Assembly (NCBI RefSeq): GCF_007671725.1
Contig: NZ_VCNM01000001.1
Span: forward strand, 496,001 to 560,000
DNA length: 64,000 nucleotides
Origin: Halorubrum depositum
GTDB lineage: Archaea; Halobacteriota; Halobacteria; Halobacteriales; Haloferacaceae
Direction of reading: 5' to 3'
Position 1 is the stretch's first letter. Every line of letters starts with the position of its first letter. Both the position numbers and the translations under genes were made by a program. Below the pieces are notes generated by a model. The model did not search any database. It had not been told where the DNA came from and saw only the letters and a program-made list of their open reading frames with translations. Below are positions 8,549 through 18,331 of the stretch, one piece after another.

Positions 8549-8551
8549 GTA

Positions 8552-8561
8552 CCTTTATCTA
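8552..8561 (+). promoter_or_regulatory. TATA-like box of the ThDP enzyme gene
   Basis: CCTTTATCTA immediately follows the fourth 26-bp repeat and lies about 45 nt before ATG 8601. Its position right beside the repeats suggests that repeat-bound protein contacts the basal transcription factors. Confidence 0.5.
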
Positions 8562-8600
8562 ACCCCGGGCCGGTGGTTGTGGTATACGATCTAATAAAAG

Positions 8601-10208
8601 ATGAACGTTACAGAAGCCATTGCGCAAGCGCTGAAAGAGGAGGGTGTAGAGTACGTGTTCGGGTTCCCGAGCAATCCGCTGTTCGACACGGGCGCCGCCG
8701 AGGACGCCGGTCTGCGGACGATCATTACCCGTCAGGAGCGGACGGCGGTCCACATGGCGGACGCTATCGGCCGGCTCACGTCCGGCGACGAGGTCGTCGC
8801 CTTCGCCTGCCAGCACGGTCCGGGGACCGAGAACTCCATCGGCGCCGTCGCGCAGGCGTACGGCGAGTCGGCGCCGCTGGTGGCGATCCCGGCGGGCTAC
8901 GACCGCGCCAAGACGGACGTCGATCCGAAGTTCAACTCCCTGGTGAGCTACCAGAGCGTGAGCAAGACCTGCGAGCAGCTCTCGGACCCGGACGCGGTCG
9001 GGGAGACGTTCCGCCGGGCGTTCACCGCGGCCCGCAACGGCCGTCCCCGCCCCGCGGTCGTCGAGGTGCCCAAGGACGTCTTCTGGGAGGAGATCGGCGA
9101 CTTCGAGTACAACCCGTCGAGCGCCAACCGCGCCGGCGTGGACCCCGACGCGGTCCCGGCGGTCGCGGACGCGCTCGTCGACGCCGAGAACCCGGTCATC
9201 TTCGCCGGGCAGGGCGTCCACTACGCGAAGGGATGGGACGAGCTGAAGGAGCTCGCCGAAACCCTCGAGGCGCCGGTCGCCACGAGCCTGAACGGCAAGA
9301 GCGCCTTCCCCGAGAGCCACCCGCTCTCGCTCGGCGCCGGGAGCAAGAGCGAGCCCGGACAGCTCGCGCACTTCCTCGACGAGTGCGACGTCCTCTTCGG
9401 CGTCGGCTGCAGCTTCACCGAGACGGCGTACGGGATCACGGTTCCCGAGGGGAAGACCGTCATTCACTCGACGCTCGACCCCACCGACATCGACAAAGAC
9501 GTCGACTCGGAGATGGCGCTCGTCGGCGACGCGCAGATCGTGCTCGACGCGGTGACCGACGCCGTGGCGGAGCGCGTCGACGACGACCGCGGCCGCTTCG
9601 ACGACGTCGCCGAGGAGATCGCGTCGGTCAAGTCCGACTGGCTCGACGAGTGGGAGCCGAAGCTCACGTCCGACGAGACGCCGATCAACCCCTACCGCGT
9701 GATCCACGAGATCACGAACGTCGTCGACCCCGACGAGACGATCATCACGGCCGACGCCGGGAACCCGCGTGACTTCCTCGCGCCGTTCTACGAGACGGAC
9801 GAGCCCCTCTCGTACATCGGCTGGGGGAAGACGACCCAGCTCGGCTACGGGCTCGGGCTCGCGCTCGGCGCGAAGGTCCGTTTCCCCGAGAAGCTCTGTA
9901 TCAACATCATGGGCGACGGCGCCATCGGGATGACCGGACTCGACTTCGAGACGGCGGCCCGCGAGGACGCCCCGATCCTCACCATCCACCTGAACAACTA
10001 CGAGATGGCGTCGTACGACACGCCGTTCAGCGGCGACTTCGCCGACGTCGGCGAGGCCCTCGGCGGCTACGGCGAGCGCGTCGAGGACCCCGAGGAGGTC
10101 GCGCCCGCGCTCGAACGCGCCATCGAGAAGACCGAGGAGGGGACGCCGGCCCTCCTGGAGATCATCACCTCCAAGGAGACCGAGCTCTCTCGACCCGACC
10201 TCGACTGA
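8601..10208 (+). CDS. ThDP-dependent enzyme of the acetolactate synthase superfamily
   Basis: A 535-residue protein with the three-domain layout of the family: N-terminal pyrimidine-binding domain with the candidate catalytic Glu46 (TRQERTAVHMADA), a central Rossmann-like domain (about 180-340) and a C-terminal pyrophosphate-binding domain with GDG at 438-440 and the paired Asn near 466-467. Family reactions are decarboxylation or carboligation of 2-oxo acids (acetolactate, glyoxylate carboligation, sulfopyruvate, oxalyl-CoA). The sequence does not let me choose among them. It stands alone and is divergent from the hydroxyacid dehydrogenase, so a 2-oxo acid shared by the two enzymes is plausible. 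Confidence 0.82.
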   Translation: MNVTEAIAQALKEEGVEYVFGFPSNPLFDTGAAEDAGLRTIITRQERTAVHMADAIGRLTSGDEVVAFACQHGPGTENSIGAVAQAYGESAPLVAIPAGYDRAKTDVDPKFNSLVSYQSVSKTCEQLSDPDAVGETFRRAFTAARNGRPRPAVVEVPKDVFWEEIGDFEYNPSSANRAGVDPDAVPAVADALVDAENPVIFAGQGVHYAKGWDELKELAETLEAPVATSLNGKSAFPESHPLSLGAGSKSEPGQLAHFLDECDVLFGVGCSFTETAYGITVPEGKTVIHSTLDPTDIDKDVDSEMALVGDAQIVLDAVTDAVAERVDDDRGRFDDVAEEIASVKSDWLDEWEPKLTSDETPINPYRVIHEITNVVDPDETIITADAGNPRDFLAPFYETDEPLSYIGWGKTTQLGYGLGLALGAKVRFPEKLCINIMGDGAIGMTGLDFETAAREDAPILTIHLNNYEMASYDTPFSGDFADVGEALGGYGERVEDPEEVAPALERAIEKTEEGTPALLEIITSKETELSRPDLD

Positions 10209-10549
10209 GGTAGAGCGAGTCTCCCGACGACCGACCGTCCACGCGTGGCCCGCGGTGGGCATCGGTCGTTCGAATGCGTTCGAGATGCTCGGATGGATCG
10301 ATCGCCGCCCCCGTCGCGGGAGCGGAACGAACCGACCGAGGCCGATCCTCGATTATGTCCGAGTGCGCGGCTGTCGCAACGTCGGTCGGATCGCGACGAG
10401 ACGCCGATCTGCTTCCCTGCCGCCCCATCCCGTATACTCGTATTTCGATCCGGGCTCGCCGGGTCGAGCGTGCCGGCGGGCAGGAGCGCGCGTCGCGAGA
10501 CGAAGAGAGATGCCCATAAGTATTTATGCGGTTCGCGTGATCGATCGGT
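10209..10549. other. 341-nt intergenic region with malic enzyme promoter
   Basis: No gene is supported. A TATA-like AAGTATTTATGCG lies at about 10517-10529, roughly 25 nt before ATG 10550, consistent with a leaderless transcript for the malic enzyme. The rest is ordinary high-G+C spacer in which open frames run on all strands without family features. Confidence 0.6.
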
Positions 10550-12808
10550 ATGACGCTGGAAGACGACTCCTTGGAGTATCACCGGGCCGACCCGCCCGGG
10601 AAGATCGAGATCGCGACGACGAAGCCGACCAACACCCAGCGCGACCTCTCGCTGGCCTACTCGCCGGGCGTGGCGGGGCCGTGCCGCGAGATCGCCGAGG
10701 ACCCCGAGAAGGCGTACGACTACACGGCGAAGGGGAACCTCGTCGGCGTCGTCTCGAACGGCTCCGCGGTACTCGGCCTCGGCAACATCGGCGCCACGGC
10801 GTCGAAGCCGGTCATGGAGGGGAAGGGCGTGCTGTTCAAGCGGTTCGCGGACGTCGACGTGTTCGACGTCGAGCTCGACATCGCAGACGTCGACCCCTTC
10901 TGCGAGGCGGTCGCGGCGATGGAGCCGACGTTCGGCGGGATCAACCTCGAGGACATCAAGGCGCCGGAGTGCTTCGAGATCGAGAACCGACTCCAAGACG
11001 AGATGGACATCCCCGTGTTCCACGACGACCAACACGGCACCGCCATCATCAACGGCTCCGGGCTCATCAACGCCGCCGACATCGTCGACAAGGACCTCGG
11101 CGACATGAGGGTCGTGTTCTCCGGGGCCGGCGCGTCGGCGCTCGCGACCGCGCACTTCTACGTCTCGCTGGGCGTCGAGCGCGACAACATCACGCTCTGT
11201 GACTCGACGGGGATCATCACCGAGGATCGGGCCGAGGCGGGCGACGTCAACGAGTACAAGCGGGAGTTCGCCCGCGACGTCGAGGACGGCGACCTGGCGG
11301 ACGCGATGGAGGGCGCGGACGTGCTCGTCGGCCTCTCGGCCGGCGGGATCGTCTCGCAGGAGATGGTGCGGTCGATGGCCGACAACCCGATCATCTTCGC
11401 GATGGCGAACCCGACCCCGGAGATCGGCTACGACGAGGGGAAGAACGCCCGCGACGATACGGTGGTCATGGCGACGGGCCGGTCCGACTACCCGAATCAG
11501 GTGAACAACGTGCTCGGCTTCCCGTTCATTTTCCGCGGCGCGCTTGACGTCCGGGCCTCGGAGATCAACGAGGAGATGAAGGTCGCCTGCGCGGAGGCGC
11601 TGGCGGAGCTGGCGCGGAAGGACGTTCCCGACGCCGTGTTGAAGGCATACGGCGACGAGCCGCTCCAGTTCGGGCCGGAGTACATCCTCCCGAAGCCGGT
11701 CGACCCGCGCGTGCTGTTCGAGGTCGCGCCGGCGGTCGCGGAGGCGGCCATGGAGTCCGGCGCGGCGCGCGAGGAGGTCGACCTCGACGAGTACCGCGAC
11801 GACCTGGAGGCGCGGGTCGGGAAGTCCCGCGAGATGATGCGGATCGTCACCAACAAGGCCAGACAGGACCCCAAGCGCATCGCGCTCGCCGAGGGGGAAG
11901 ACGAGAAGATGATCCGCGCGGCGTACCAGCTCTCCGAGCAGGGGATCGCCGAGCCCGTGCTGCTCGGCGACGCCGACGCGATCGCGGGGACCGTCAGCGA
12001 CCTCGGGCTCGACTTCGAGGCGACCGTCGTCGACCCGACGACGGGCGAGTACGACGAGTACGCGGACCGACTCCACGAGCTCCGCAAGCGGAACGGCATC
12101 ACCCGCAGCGAGGCGGGCGACCTGATCCGCAACAACACCGATTACCTCGGCAGCGTGATGGTGGACCAGGGCGACGCCGACGCCATGCTGACGGGGCTGA
12201 CCCACCACTACCCCTCGGCGCTCCGGCCGCCGCTGCAGGTCATCGGGACCGCCGACGACGCCGAGTACGTCTCCGGGGTCTACATGCTGACGATCGGGAA
12301 CCGGGTCGTGTTCTTCGCCGACGTCACGGTCAACCGGGAGACCGACGCCGACGTCCTCGCGGAGACGACGCGGCACACCGCCGACCTGGCGCGACAGTTC
12401 AACGTCGAACCGCGGGCGGCGCTGCTGTCGTACTCCAACTTCGGAAGCGTCGACGACGAGACGACTGAGGCGCCGCGGGAGGCGGCCGCCATGCTCCGCG
12501 ACGACCCGGCGGTCGACTTCCCGGTGGACGGGGAGATGCAGGCCGACACGGCCCTCGTCGAGGAGATGCTCACCGACACCTACGAGTTCTCCGAGCTTGA
12601 CGAGGCCGCGAACGTCCTCGTCTTCCCGAACCTGGAGTCCGGGAACATCGGCTACAAGCTGCTCCAGCGGCTGGGCGACGCGGACGCCATCGGCCCGATG
12701 CTCGTCGGCATGGACGAGCCGGTCCACGTGCTCCAGCGGGGCGACGAGGTCAAGGACATCGTCAACCTCGCGAGCGTCGCCGTCGTCGACGCCCAACAGC
12801 GCGAGTAG
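10550..12808 (+). CDS. maeB: NADP-type malic enzyme fused to phosphotransacetylase-like domain (MaeB type)
   Basis: A 752-residue protein. Residues 1-425 are the malic enzyme ([21 protein letters not shown] and the NAD(P)-binding [10 protein letters not shown] region); residues 430-750 are a phosphate acetyl/butyryltransferase-like domain ([32 protein letters not shown]). It oxidatively decarboxylates malate to pyruvate with NAD(P); in characterised MaeB proteins the C-terminal domain serves as an acetyl-CoA sensor rather than an enzyme. Length fits the family. It has its own promoter and is followed 132 nt later by the FAD/Fe-S dehydrogenase, which could share the pyruvate pool. Confidence 0.92.
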   Translation: MTLEDDSLEYHRADPPGKIEIATTKPTNTQRDLSLAYSPGVAGPCREIAEDPEKAYDYTAKGNLVGVVSNGSAVLGLGNIGATASKPVMEGKGVLFKRFADVDVFDVELDIADVDPFCEAVAAMEPTFGGINLEDIKAPECFEIENRLQDEMDIPVFHDDQHGTAIINGSGLINAADIVDKDLGDMRVVFSGAGASALATAHFYVSLGVERDNITLCDSTGIITEDRAEAGDVNEYKREFARDVEDGDLADAMEGADVLVGLSAGGIVSQEMVRSMADNPIIFAMANPTPEIGYDEGKNARDDTVVMATGRSDYPNQVNNVLGFPFIFRGALDVRASEINEEMKVACAEALAELARKDVPDAVLKAYGDEPLQFGPEYILPKPVDPRVLFEVAPAVAEAAMESGAAREEVDLDEYRDDLEARVGKSREMMRIVTNKARQDPKRIALAEGEDEKMIRAAYQLSEQGIAEPVLLGDADAIAGTVSDLGLDFEATVVDPTTGEYDEYADRLHELRKRNGITRSEAGDLIRNNTDYLGSVMVDQGDADAMLTGLTHHYPSALRPPLQVIGTADDAEYVSGVYMLTIGNRVVFFADVTVNRETDADVLAETTRHTADLARQFNVEPRAALLSYSNFGSVDDETTEAPREAAAMLRDDPAVDFPVDGEMQADTALVEEMLTDTYEFSELDEAANVLVFPNLESGNIGYKLLQRLGDADAIGPMLVGMDEPVHVLQRGDEVKDIVNLASVAVVDAQQRE

Positions 12809-12940
12809 CTCGCTCCGTCGGGCGTCCTCGACCTCTCGACTCTTTTTAATTCGGTTTGTCCCGCCGTTCCGCCCGATTGTCGTACCGTGTTGACGCGTAA
12901 CATTCATGAGCACGCCACGCCGAATGCACTCAACTGACCG

Positions 12941-15904
12941 ATGGGATCTAAAAACACAGTAGCCGATCCGTCCGCCGACCCCCGGGCGAACTACGATTAC
13001 CAGAGCGACGCGGAACACGACTCGGCGCTCGTGACCGACCTCGACGCGCTCGTCGACGGCGACGTCCGCTTCGACGAGTACTCCAAGCAGATGTACGCGA
13101 CCGACGCCAGCGCGTACGAGGTGACGCCGATCGGGGTCGTCTACCCGACCTCGACCGCGGACGTCGCCGCCGTGATGGAGTACTGCGCCGCGGAGGAGAT
13201 CCCGGCGCTCCCGCGCGGCGGCGGCACGAGCCTCGCCGGCCAGTCGGTGAACGAGGCGATCGTCTTGGACTTCACGCGGTACATGACCGACGTCGTCGAC
13301 GTCGACCCGGAGAACGCGCGGGTCCGGGCTCGGACCGGGATCACGCTCGGCGAGCTCAACCGCACCCTCGAACCGCACGGCCTGAAGTTCGCGCCCGACC
13401 CGTCGACCGCGGACCGGAGCGCGCTCGGCGGCGCCATCGGGAACAACACGACCGGGGCGCACTCCCTGAAGTACGGGAAGACCGACGCCTACGTCGAGGA
13501 GGTGGAGGCGGTGCTGTCCGACGGGAGCGTCGAGACGTTCGGCGAGATCGAGGTATCGGAGCTGCGCGAGGCGGCCGACCCCGGCGGGGAGCTCCTCGAA
13601 CGGATCTACGCGGAGGTCGTCCGGGTCATCGACGAGGAGGCCGACGAGGTCGACGAGCGGTACCCCGACCTCAAGCGGAACGTGTCGGGGTACAACCTCG
13701 ACGTGCTGATCGAGGAGGCGGAGGCGGGGACCGTCAACCTCGCGCGCCTGCTGGTCGGGAGCGAGGGGACCCTCGCGATCGTCACCGAGGCGGAGGTGAG
13801 CCTCGAACCGATCCCCGAGACGAAGGGAGTCGCGCTGCTCACGTACCACGACCTGCTCGACGCGATGGAGGACGTCGGCCCGATCCTCGAACACGACGCG
13901 GCGGCGGTCGAGGTGCTCGACGGCGTCCTCGTCGACCTGGCGCGCGACCTCGAGGAGTTCAAGGACGTCATCGGCCTGTTGCCCGACGAGACCGACTCGT
14001 TCCTGCTGATCGAGTTCTACGCCGACGACGAGGAGACGGCCAAGCGGCAGGTCGACGACCTCCTCGAGGACCGGGTCGGCGACCTGGCGTTCGACGGGAT
14101 GGCGGCGTACGACGAGGAGACGCAGAAGAAGTTCTGGAAGATGCGAAAGGCGTCGACGCCGATCCTGCTGTCGCGGACGGGCGACGAGAAGCACATCGCG
14201 TTCATCGAGGACCTCGCGATCCCGCCGGAGCACCTGCCGGAGTACACCAAGGAGTTCAAGCAGATCTTCGAGGACCACGACACGTTCGGGAGCTTCTACG
14301 CGCACGCCGGTCCCGGCTGCATGCACGTCCGGCCGCTCATCAACACGAAGACCGCCGAGGGGACCGAGACGATGGTGTCCATCTCCGACGCCGCCACGGA
14401 TCTGGCGGTGAAGTACGGCGGGTCGGTGTCGGGCGAGCACGGGGACGGGCGCGCTCGGACCCAGTGGAACCGGAAGCTGTACGGCGACCGCCTCTGGAAC
14501 GTCTTCCAGGACCTGAAGACCGCGTTCGACCCCGACTGGCTGCTCAACCCCGGGAGCGTCTGCGGCGACCACGACATGAGCGAGAACCTCCGGTTCGGGG
14601 AGGAGTACGAGTTCGACGCCGGCTTCGAGCCGGCCTTAGAGTGGGAGAACGAGAACGGGTTCCAGGGGATGGCCGAGCTCTGTCACGGCTGCGGCGGCTG
14701 TCGCACCAGTCAGGACGGGGCGGGCGGCGTGATGTGCCCGACGTACCGCGCCTCGCAGGAGGAGATCACCAGCACGCGTGGTCGCGCGAACCTCCTCCGG
14801 CAGGCGATGAGCGGGGACCTCCCCGAGGGCGAGCAGTTCGACACGGAGTTCATGCGCGAGGTGCTCGACCTCTGTGTCGGCTGTAAGGGCTGTTCGATCG
14901 ACTGCCCAAGCGAGGTGGACATGGCGAAGATGAAGGTGGAGGTCGAGCACGCCCACCACGAGGAGCACGGGGCCGACCTCCGGTCGAAGCTGTTCGCGAA
15001 CGTCGACGCGCTCTCGAAGCTCGGGAGCGCGACGGCGCCGCTCTCGAACCTCGGGACCAAGGTCCCCGGCGCGCGCGTCGTCATGGAGAAGACGCTCGGG
15101 ATCGCCCGGGAACGCTCGCTCCCGACGTTCCACCGCGAGACGTTCGTCGACTGGTGGGCGGACCGCGGCGGGTCGACGGTGGACGAGTCGACCGCGGACC
15201 GGCGCGTCGTGCTGGTGCCCGACACGGTCACGAACTACAACAACCCGAAGGCCGGCAAGGCGGCGGTCCGGGTGCTCGAGGCGGCGGGCGTCCACGTGAC
15301 GGTCGCCGACGAGATCACCGACAGCGGTCGCCCCGCGCACTCGAAGGGACTGCTCGGGAAGGCCCGCGAGACGGCCGAGTCCAACGTCGCGGCGCTGGCG
15401 CCGCACGTCGACGACGGGCGCGACGTCGTCGTGGTCGAGCCGTCCGACGCCGTCATGCTCCAGTCCGACTACCTCGACCTGCTGTCGTCCGACGACGCGA
15501 CCCGCGTGGCCGGGAACGCCTACGGCGTGTTGGAGTACCTCGACACGCACCGACTCGACGAGGCGCTCGACGTCGACGGCGGCGCGGAGCGGCTCACCTA
15601 CCACGGCCACTGCCACCAGAAGTCCGTCAAGAAGGACCACCACGCGGTCGGCGTCCTCCGGCGGACCGGGTTCCGGGTCGACCCGCTCGACACCTCCTGC
15701 TGCGGGATGGCCGGGACCTTCGGCTACGAGTCGGAGCACTACTCGATGAGCCAGGCCATCGGATCGATGCTGTTCGACCGGATCGACGACAGCGACGGCG
15801 ACGCGGTCGTCGCTCCCGGCGCCTCCTGCCGGACGCAGATCGGCGACGAGTACGACGAGAAGCCGCCGCATCCGATCGAGAAGATCGCCGACGCGCTGGC
15901 GTAG
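12941..15904 (+). CDS. FAD-linked and Fe-S D-lactate/glycolate-type dehydrogenase
   Basis: A 987-residue fusion. Residues 60-290 are an FAD-binding (PCMH/VAO) domain with PRGGGTSLAGQSV near 89-101; 300-545 the FAD-oxidase C-terminal domain; 575-665 two 4Fe-4S binding sites (Cys581-Cys584-Cys587 and Cys645-Cys648-Cys651, each with a further Cys); and 750-985 a heterodisulfide-reductase-like cysteine-rich domain with Cys920-Cys921. This combines GlcD- and GlcF/GlpC-like functions in one chain, passing electrons from a 2-hydroxy acid (D-lactate is the usual assignment) to the quinone pool at the inner membrane face. No transmembrane helix is seen. ATG 12941 is preceded by an AT-rich promoter region (CTTTTTAATTCG near 12841). 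Confidence 0.88.
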   Translation: MGSKNTVADPSADPRANYDYQSDAEHDSALVTDLDALVDGDVRFDEYSKQMYATDASAYEVTPIGVVYPTSTADVAAVMEYCAAEEIPALPRGGGTSLAGQSVNEAIVLDFTRYMTDVVDVDPENARVRARTGITLGELNRTLEPHGLKFAPDPSTADRSALGGAIGNNTTGAHSLKYGKTDAYVEEVEAVLSDGSVETFGEIEVSELREAADPGGELLERIYAEVVRVIDEEADEVDERYPDLKRNVSGYNLDVLIEEAEAGTVNLARLLVGSEGTLAIVTEAEVSLEPIPETKGVALLTYHDLLDAMEDVGPILEHDAAAVEVLDGVLVDLARDLEEFKDVIGLLPDETDSFLLIEFYADDEETAKRQVDDLLEDRVGDLAFDGMAAYDEETQKKFWKMRKASTPILLSRTGDEKHIAFIEDLAIPPEHLPEYTKEFKQIFEDHDTFGSFYAHAGPGCMHVRPLINTKTAEGTETMVSISDAATDLAVKYGGSVSGEHGDGRARTQWNRKLYGDRLWNVFQDLKTAFDPDWLLNPGSVCGDHDMSENLRFGEEYEFDAGFEPALEWENENGFQGMAELCHGCGGCRTSQDGAGGVMCPTYRASQEEITSTRGRANLLRQAMSGDLPEGEQFDTEFMREVLDLCVGCKGCSIDCPSEVDMAKMKVEVEHAHHEEHGADLRSKLFANVDALSKLGSATAPLSNLGTKVPGARVVMEKTLGIARERSLPTFHRETFVDWWADRGGSTVDESTADRRVVLVPDTVTNYNNPKAGKAAVRVLEAAGVHVTVADEITDSGRPAHSKGLLGKARETAESNVAALAPHVDDGRDVVVVEPSDAVMLQSDYLDLLSSDDATRVAGNAYGVLEYLDTHRLDEALDVDGGAERLTYHGHCHQKSVKKDHHAVGVLRRTGFRVDPLDTSCCGMAGTFGYESEHYSMSQAIGSMLFDRIDDSDGDAVVAPGASCRTQIGDEYDEKPPHPIEKIADALA

Positions 15905-15961
15905 GGCGCCTCGGCTCGCGGCGGCGTTCGCTGTTTAAATAGGGACGAGCGACGGCGACGC

Positions 15962-16318
15962 TATTTATAAATAAACGAGGCGGTGGCGCGTGCCTCCGAG
16001 CGGCCGGTAGGCCGCGAGGAGCACGCGCGAGGGACGCCGCGAGCGTAGCGAGCGGCGAGGCTGGGGAGGCGTGAGGTGCGGTTGCGGTGCGGTCGGGCGG
16101 GACTCAAAGGGGCAGCCGCGAGGGCGAAGCACGGCGCAGTAAGCACCACAGCGAAGGAGCGTCAGCGACTGAGCGAGGAGCGCAGCAAGCCGCGCGAGTC
16201 CTCGCGGCTGGGGCTTTAGCGGTGTTCACCGCAGCGTCGTCGATCGCGTACAGTCGAGGGGCTGGGACTTTGGAGGCATTCACCACTGATCCGCGGTCGA
16301 CTGTTTATAAACAAAAAC
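15962..16318. repeat. Structured non-coding haloarchaeal repeat element
   Basis: This gap between two genes contains about 350 nt dense in inverted repeats: GCGGCC/GGCCGC at 16000-16015, a CGCCGC/GCGGCG stem near 16036-16058, and perfect 11-bp arms CAGCCGCGAGG at 16113-16123 with CCTCGCGGCTG at 16200-16210. A GGCTGGGnCTTT...TTCACC module occurs twice (near 16206 and 16259). TTTATAAA boxes flank it near 15964 and 16303. I recall very similar sequence recurring between genes in Halorubrum-type genomes. Short frames on the minus strand (15961-16149, 16104-16286) are low-complexity readings of the stems, not proteins. It may be a non-autonomous mobile element or an RNA; function unknown. Confidence 0.65.
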
Positions 16319-16340
16319 GACGAGAAACCGACATTCCGTA

Positions 16341-17546
16341 TCAGTCGCCGAACGCGCCGCCCTCCCGCCACTCGTCGAGCGTCGTCTGGTCGCCGGCGAC
16401 GTCGGCGAACACGGACTCCGTGTGCTCACCGAGCCGGGGCGCGGGCGACCGGATGATGTCATCGTGGTCGGGGAAGTTGATCGGGTGGCCTGGGAGCAGA
16501 CACTCGCCCCAGTCGGGGTCGTCGTGCTCGACGACGAGGTCGCGCGCCCGCGTCTGGTCGTAGTTGACGACGTCCTCGACGTCGTTTATCGGGCCGCAGG
16601 GGAAGCCGTAGTCGATGAGGCGATCGAGCCAGTACTCCGTGGACTCCGTCTCGAACTCCTCCTCGATAATCCCGACAACGGTGTCGGCGTGCTCGAACCG
16701 GTCGTCGTTCGTCGGGTACTCCGCCAGCTCGTCGCGGCCGACCAGCTCGACGAAGTCGTCCCACCGGTCGTCGCTCGGGACGCCCGTGACGAGGGCGCCG
16801 TCGGCGGTCTCGAACCGCTGGTACGGGACGAGCGTCTGGTGGGAGGTGCCCTGCGGCCCCGGAACCGACCCGTCCATCGAGTACGACGTGAGGTACTCGT
16901 TCATCAGCGTCACGATGGAGTCGAAGAGACCGACGTCGAACTTGCCGTTGAAGCCGTCTTCTGTATCTCCGCCGCCCGCGTTCCCCCGCTCGTAGAGGCG
17001 GGCGAGGATCCCGATCGCGGTGAACATGCCGGTCGTGAGGTCGCCGATCGCCTGCCCGACCTTGACCGGCTCGCCGCCCTCCGGCCCGGTGACGCTCATG
17101 ATCCCGCCCTCCGCCTGCAGGATGAGGTCGAGGCCGGCCTGCTTCTTCCGCGGCCCGGTCTCGCCGTACCCCTTGATGCTGGCGTAGACGATCTCCGGGT
17201 TCCGTTCCTTGGCGGCGTCGTGGCCGACGCCGAGCTTGTCCGTGACGCCGTAGCCGAAGTTCTCGATGAACACGTCGGCCTCCTCCAGCAGCGACAGCGC
17301 CGCCTCGGTGCCGGCGTCGGACTTGAGATCGAGCGTGACGGAGCGCTTGTTCCGGTTGTTCGCCATGAAGTAACCGGACTTGCCGTCGGGGCCGACGCCC
17401 TGACTGCGGGCGGGGTCGCCGACGCCGGGCCGTTCGATCTTCACGACGTCGGCGCCCATGTCGGCGAGGAGCGCGCCGCAGAACGGGCCCGCGCGGTGAC
17501 CGGTCATCTCCACGACGGTGAGGTCGGCGAGCGGTCCCCCGGTCAT
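16341..17546 (-). CDS. CaiB/BaiF family CoA-transferase (type III)
   Basis: A 401-residue protein with the family's N-terminal nucleotide-binding core (LADMGADVVKIERPGVGD), FMANNRNKRSVTLDLK, and the catalytic Asp140 in the AGLDLILQAEGG motif that forms a mixed anhydride with the acyl donor. It transfers CoA between carboxylic acids, typically from succinyl-, acetyl- or formyl-CoA. Start at complement ATG 17544-17546 (MTGGPL), overlapping the crotonase stop by 4 nt (ATGA), so the two are co-translated. Near the TctABC uptake genes, its acceptor is probably an imported di- or tricarboxylate, which is inference. Confidence 0.88.
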   Translation of the reverse strand: MTGGPLADLTVVEMTGHRAGPFCGALLADMGADVVKIERPGVGDPARSQGVGPDGKSGYFMANNRNKRSVTLDLKSDAGTEAALSLLEEADVFIENFGYGVTDKLGVGHDAAKERNPEIVYASIKGYGETGPRKKQAGLDLILQAEGGIMSVTGPEGGEPVKVGQAIGDLTTGMFTAIGILARLYERGNAGGGDTEDGFNGKFDVGLFDSIVTLMNEYLTSYSMDGSVPGPQGTSHQTLVPYQRFETADGALVTGVPSDDRWDDFVELVGRDELAEYPTNDDRFEHADTVVGIIEEEFETESTEYWLDRLIDYGFPCGPINDVEDVVNYDQTRARDLVVEHDDPDWGECLLPGHPINFPDHDDIIRSPAPRLGEHTESVFADVAGDQTTLDEWREGGAFGD

Positions 17547-18325
17547 GCGTCGTTGAACTCGTCGACGAGCCGTTCCCGTTCGTCCGTCGCGAACTGCTCC
17601 CACCAGACCTCGGACTCGAACTCGCGGTTCTCCTCGGCGCTCTGCGCGTCGACCGCGTGGTTGAACGCGCGCTTGGAGTTCTTCACCGCGCTCCGTCCCG
17701 TGCTCTGGATCGCCTCGACGATGTCGCCGACCGTCTCGTCGAGCTCCTCGCGCGGAACGGCGTGGTTGACGAGGCCGATCCGCTCCGCCTCGTCCGCCTC
17801 GATCATCCCGGCCGTGTAGACGAGCTCCTTCGCTTTCGCCTCGCCGACGAGCTCGATCGCGCGCCACGTGGAGTTCCCGGTCGGGATCTGGCCGATGTCG
17901 GTCACGGGGACGCCGAACTTCGCGTCGTCGACCGCGATCCGCATGTCGCAGTACATCGCGAAGATGAGGCCGCCGCCCACGCAGTAGCCGTTGACCTTCG
18001 CGATGACGGGCGCGTGGCAGTCGAACGGCTTGCGGTACATCTCGTAGAACAGCTCCTGGCGGTCCTTCTGTCGCGGGTCGTGCTCCTCGGCGGAGCCCGC
18101 GTACTGCGAGATGTCGGCGCCCGCGGAGAACGCGTCGTCGCCCTCGCCCGTGATCACGACCACGTCGATGGACCGGTCGAGCTGGATCTCGTCGAACGCC
18201 CGGAGCAGGTCCAGCATGACCGTGTCGTTGAGCGCGTTGTACACCTCGGGCCTGTGGAACTCGATCGTCGCCACTCCGTCGGTGACGTCGAGCGAGATAC
18301 TCTCGTAGGCTGTCTCGCTTACCAT
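17543..18325 (-). CDS. Crotonase-fold protein lacking both hydratase glutamates
   Basis: A 260-residue enoyl-CoA hydratase/isomerase superfamily protein with the oxyanion-hole regions FSAGADISQYAG (66-77) and NGYCVGGGLIFAMYCD (112-127). The two catalytic Glu of classical enoyl-CoA hydratase (rat Glu144 and Glu164) align with Ile121 and Val141 in my hand alignment, and the usual IPGAGGTQR reads IPTGNSTWR. It binds an acyl-CoA, but the reaction may not be hydration: the crotonase fold also supports decarboxylation, hydrolysis, isomerisation and retro-Claisen cleavage. It is the first gene of a two-gene operon with the CoA-transferase and carries a palindromic operator just before its start. Confidence 0.82.
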   Translation of the reverse strand: MVSETAYESISLDVTDGVATIEFHRPEVYNALNDTVMLDLLRAFDEIQLDRSIDVVVITGEGDDAFSAGADISQYAGSAEEHDPRQKDRQELFYEMYRKPFDCHAPVIAKVNGYCVGGGLIFAMYCDMRIAVDDAKFGVPVTDIGQIPTGNSTWRAIELVGEAKAKELVYTAGMIEADEAERIGLVNHAVPREELDETVGDIVEAIQSTGRSAVKNSKRAFNHAVDAQSAEENREFESEVWWEQFATDERERLVDEFNDA

Positions 18326-18331
18326 GAATCA

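Noticed and set aside
10067-14572. A 1501-codon open frame on the minus strand across the ThDP, malic enzyme and FAD dehydrogenase genes
   Set aside because: It is antisense to three well-supported genes. Long antisense frames are expected at this G+C content, and its translation is repetitive Arg/Val/Leu without any family motif.
15961-16286. Two minus-strand 60-62 codon ORFs inside the structured element
   Set aside because: They read through palindromic stems, overlap each other in different frames and are Arg/Ala/Ser/Pro-rich; they look like translations of a repeat.
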